From NCBI GenBank assembly GCA_947846985.1, contig CANTUZ010000026.1:52682730-52746729 (forward strand): a DNA stretch of 64,000 nt, written 5' to 3'. Below are positions 63,596 through 64,000 of this stretch, piece after piece. Numbering within the stretch: the first letter of the stretch is position 1; each line of letters starts with the position of its first letter. Origin of the DNA: Fratercula arctica (Eukaryota > Chordata > Aves > Charadriiformes > Alcidae). A model generated the notes under the pieces. It did no database searches. It was not told where the DNA came from and saw nothing but the letters and a program-made list of their open reading frames with translations. The translations under genes and the position numbers were made by a program.

Positions 63596-64000
63596 AGTAA
63601 AATTAAAGATGACATTTTGCTATGCAGATATTTTAGTTTCTATTGAAAAACACATAATTAAAATTTTCCAATCAATTGTAATAAATCTTTAAATAAACTG
63701 TTTCAGAAGGATACCAACCAGCATTGCATATGACAGTACAAATTCCTTCCTGTGCTGAAACTTCATTATGCTCTTTCATACTGTTCAACAGAGAAACATA
63801 CAAGTTATTTTGCTAACAGGGACCTGATATGGTATGGAGGTGAAACATCTTCCAGATGCTTTTGGGTTTTTTTACATATTAGCAAGTCAGGAAGAAAAGA
63901 AACAAACAACAACAACAACAAAATGAAATAGAAATCATAATCCTACCCTCCTCTTTTTTTTTTCTTCCCCCCCCCCCTTTTTTTACTGGGTGACTTTTTG

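Larger units (their letters stand above)
61676..64000. other. Non-coding region with simple repeats
   Basis: No gene is recognised. It holds a degenerate minisatellite (62909-62970), a C14 tract (63582-63595), an (AAC)n tract (63903-63921) and a T/C homopolymer cluster at 63952-63985 near the window end. Confidence 0.5.

Noticed and set aside
63582..63985. C-rich and T/C-rich tracts near the window end as a telomere- or G-quadruplex-type structure
   Set aside because: They are simple homopolymers without a regular G-tract spacing. There is no telomeric hexamer.

Overview
The window looks like AT-rich, non-coding DNA from a bird nuclear genome. The main evidence is the interspersed repeats. 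There are five recognisable chicken-repeat-1 (CR1) LINE copies, four of which end in the characteristic short octamer-like or pentamer tail. There are also several avian endogenous-retrovirus LTRs, including the CA-bounded family with a degenerate CRE/ATF box and the long LTR family with internal 'CTGGAGCAG' minirepeats. No bacterial-style operon, tRNA, rRNA, CRISPR array or complete host gene is visible. The longest open frame (219 codons) is the decayed end of a CR1 reverse transcriptase.

Layout. 1-74: end of a minus-strand LTR cut by the window edge. 4251-4832: minus-strand solo LTR. 5456-6414: plus-strand LTR. 17278-17303: (TA)n. 17419-17522: a well-bounded candidate coding exon on the minus strand, the only host-gene-like signal I trust at all. 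17698-18321: plus-strand CR1. 18981-19602: minus-strand LTR. 21816-25600: long minus-strand CR1 retaining pieces of ORF1 (esterase) and ORF2 (endonuclease, linker, C-terminus), rearranged inside and interrupted by a 465-bp plus-strand solo LTR at 22012-22476. 26061-26156: imperfect hairpin. 30790-31515: ancient, diverged CR1/L3-like remnant. 37701-37768: 26-bp tandem repeat. 40040-40340: minus-strand CR1 tail. 45922-46716: plus-strand CR1 with a 219-codon open frame. 56421-56912: plus-strand solo LTR. 60120-61675: plus-strand CR1 whose endonuclease part is joined directly to the reverse-transcriptase C-terminal part. The rest is unique-looking AT-rich DNA with homopolymer and simple repeats.

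The window therefore behaves as a long intron or an intergenic region that has served as a landing site for CR1 and ERV insertions. Every LTR seems to be solitary: no gag, pol or env remnant is visible beside any of them, and three have plausible target-site duplications. No working gene system can be assembled from the window. The points most worth checking are the candidate exon at 17.4 kb, the miRNA/MITE-like hairpin at 26.1 kb, and the nested and rearranged CR1 at 21.8-25.6 kb.
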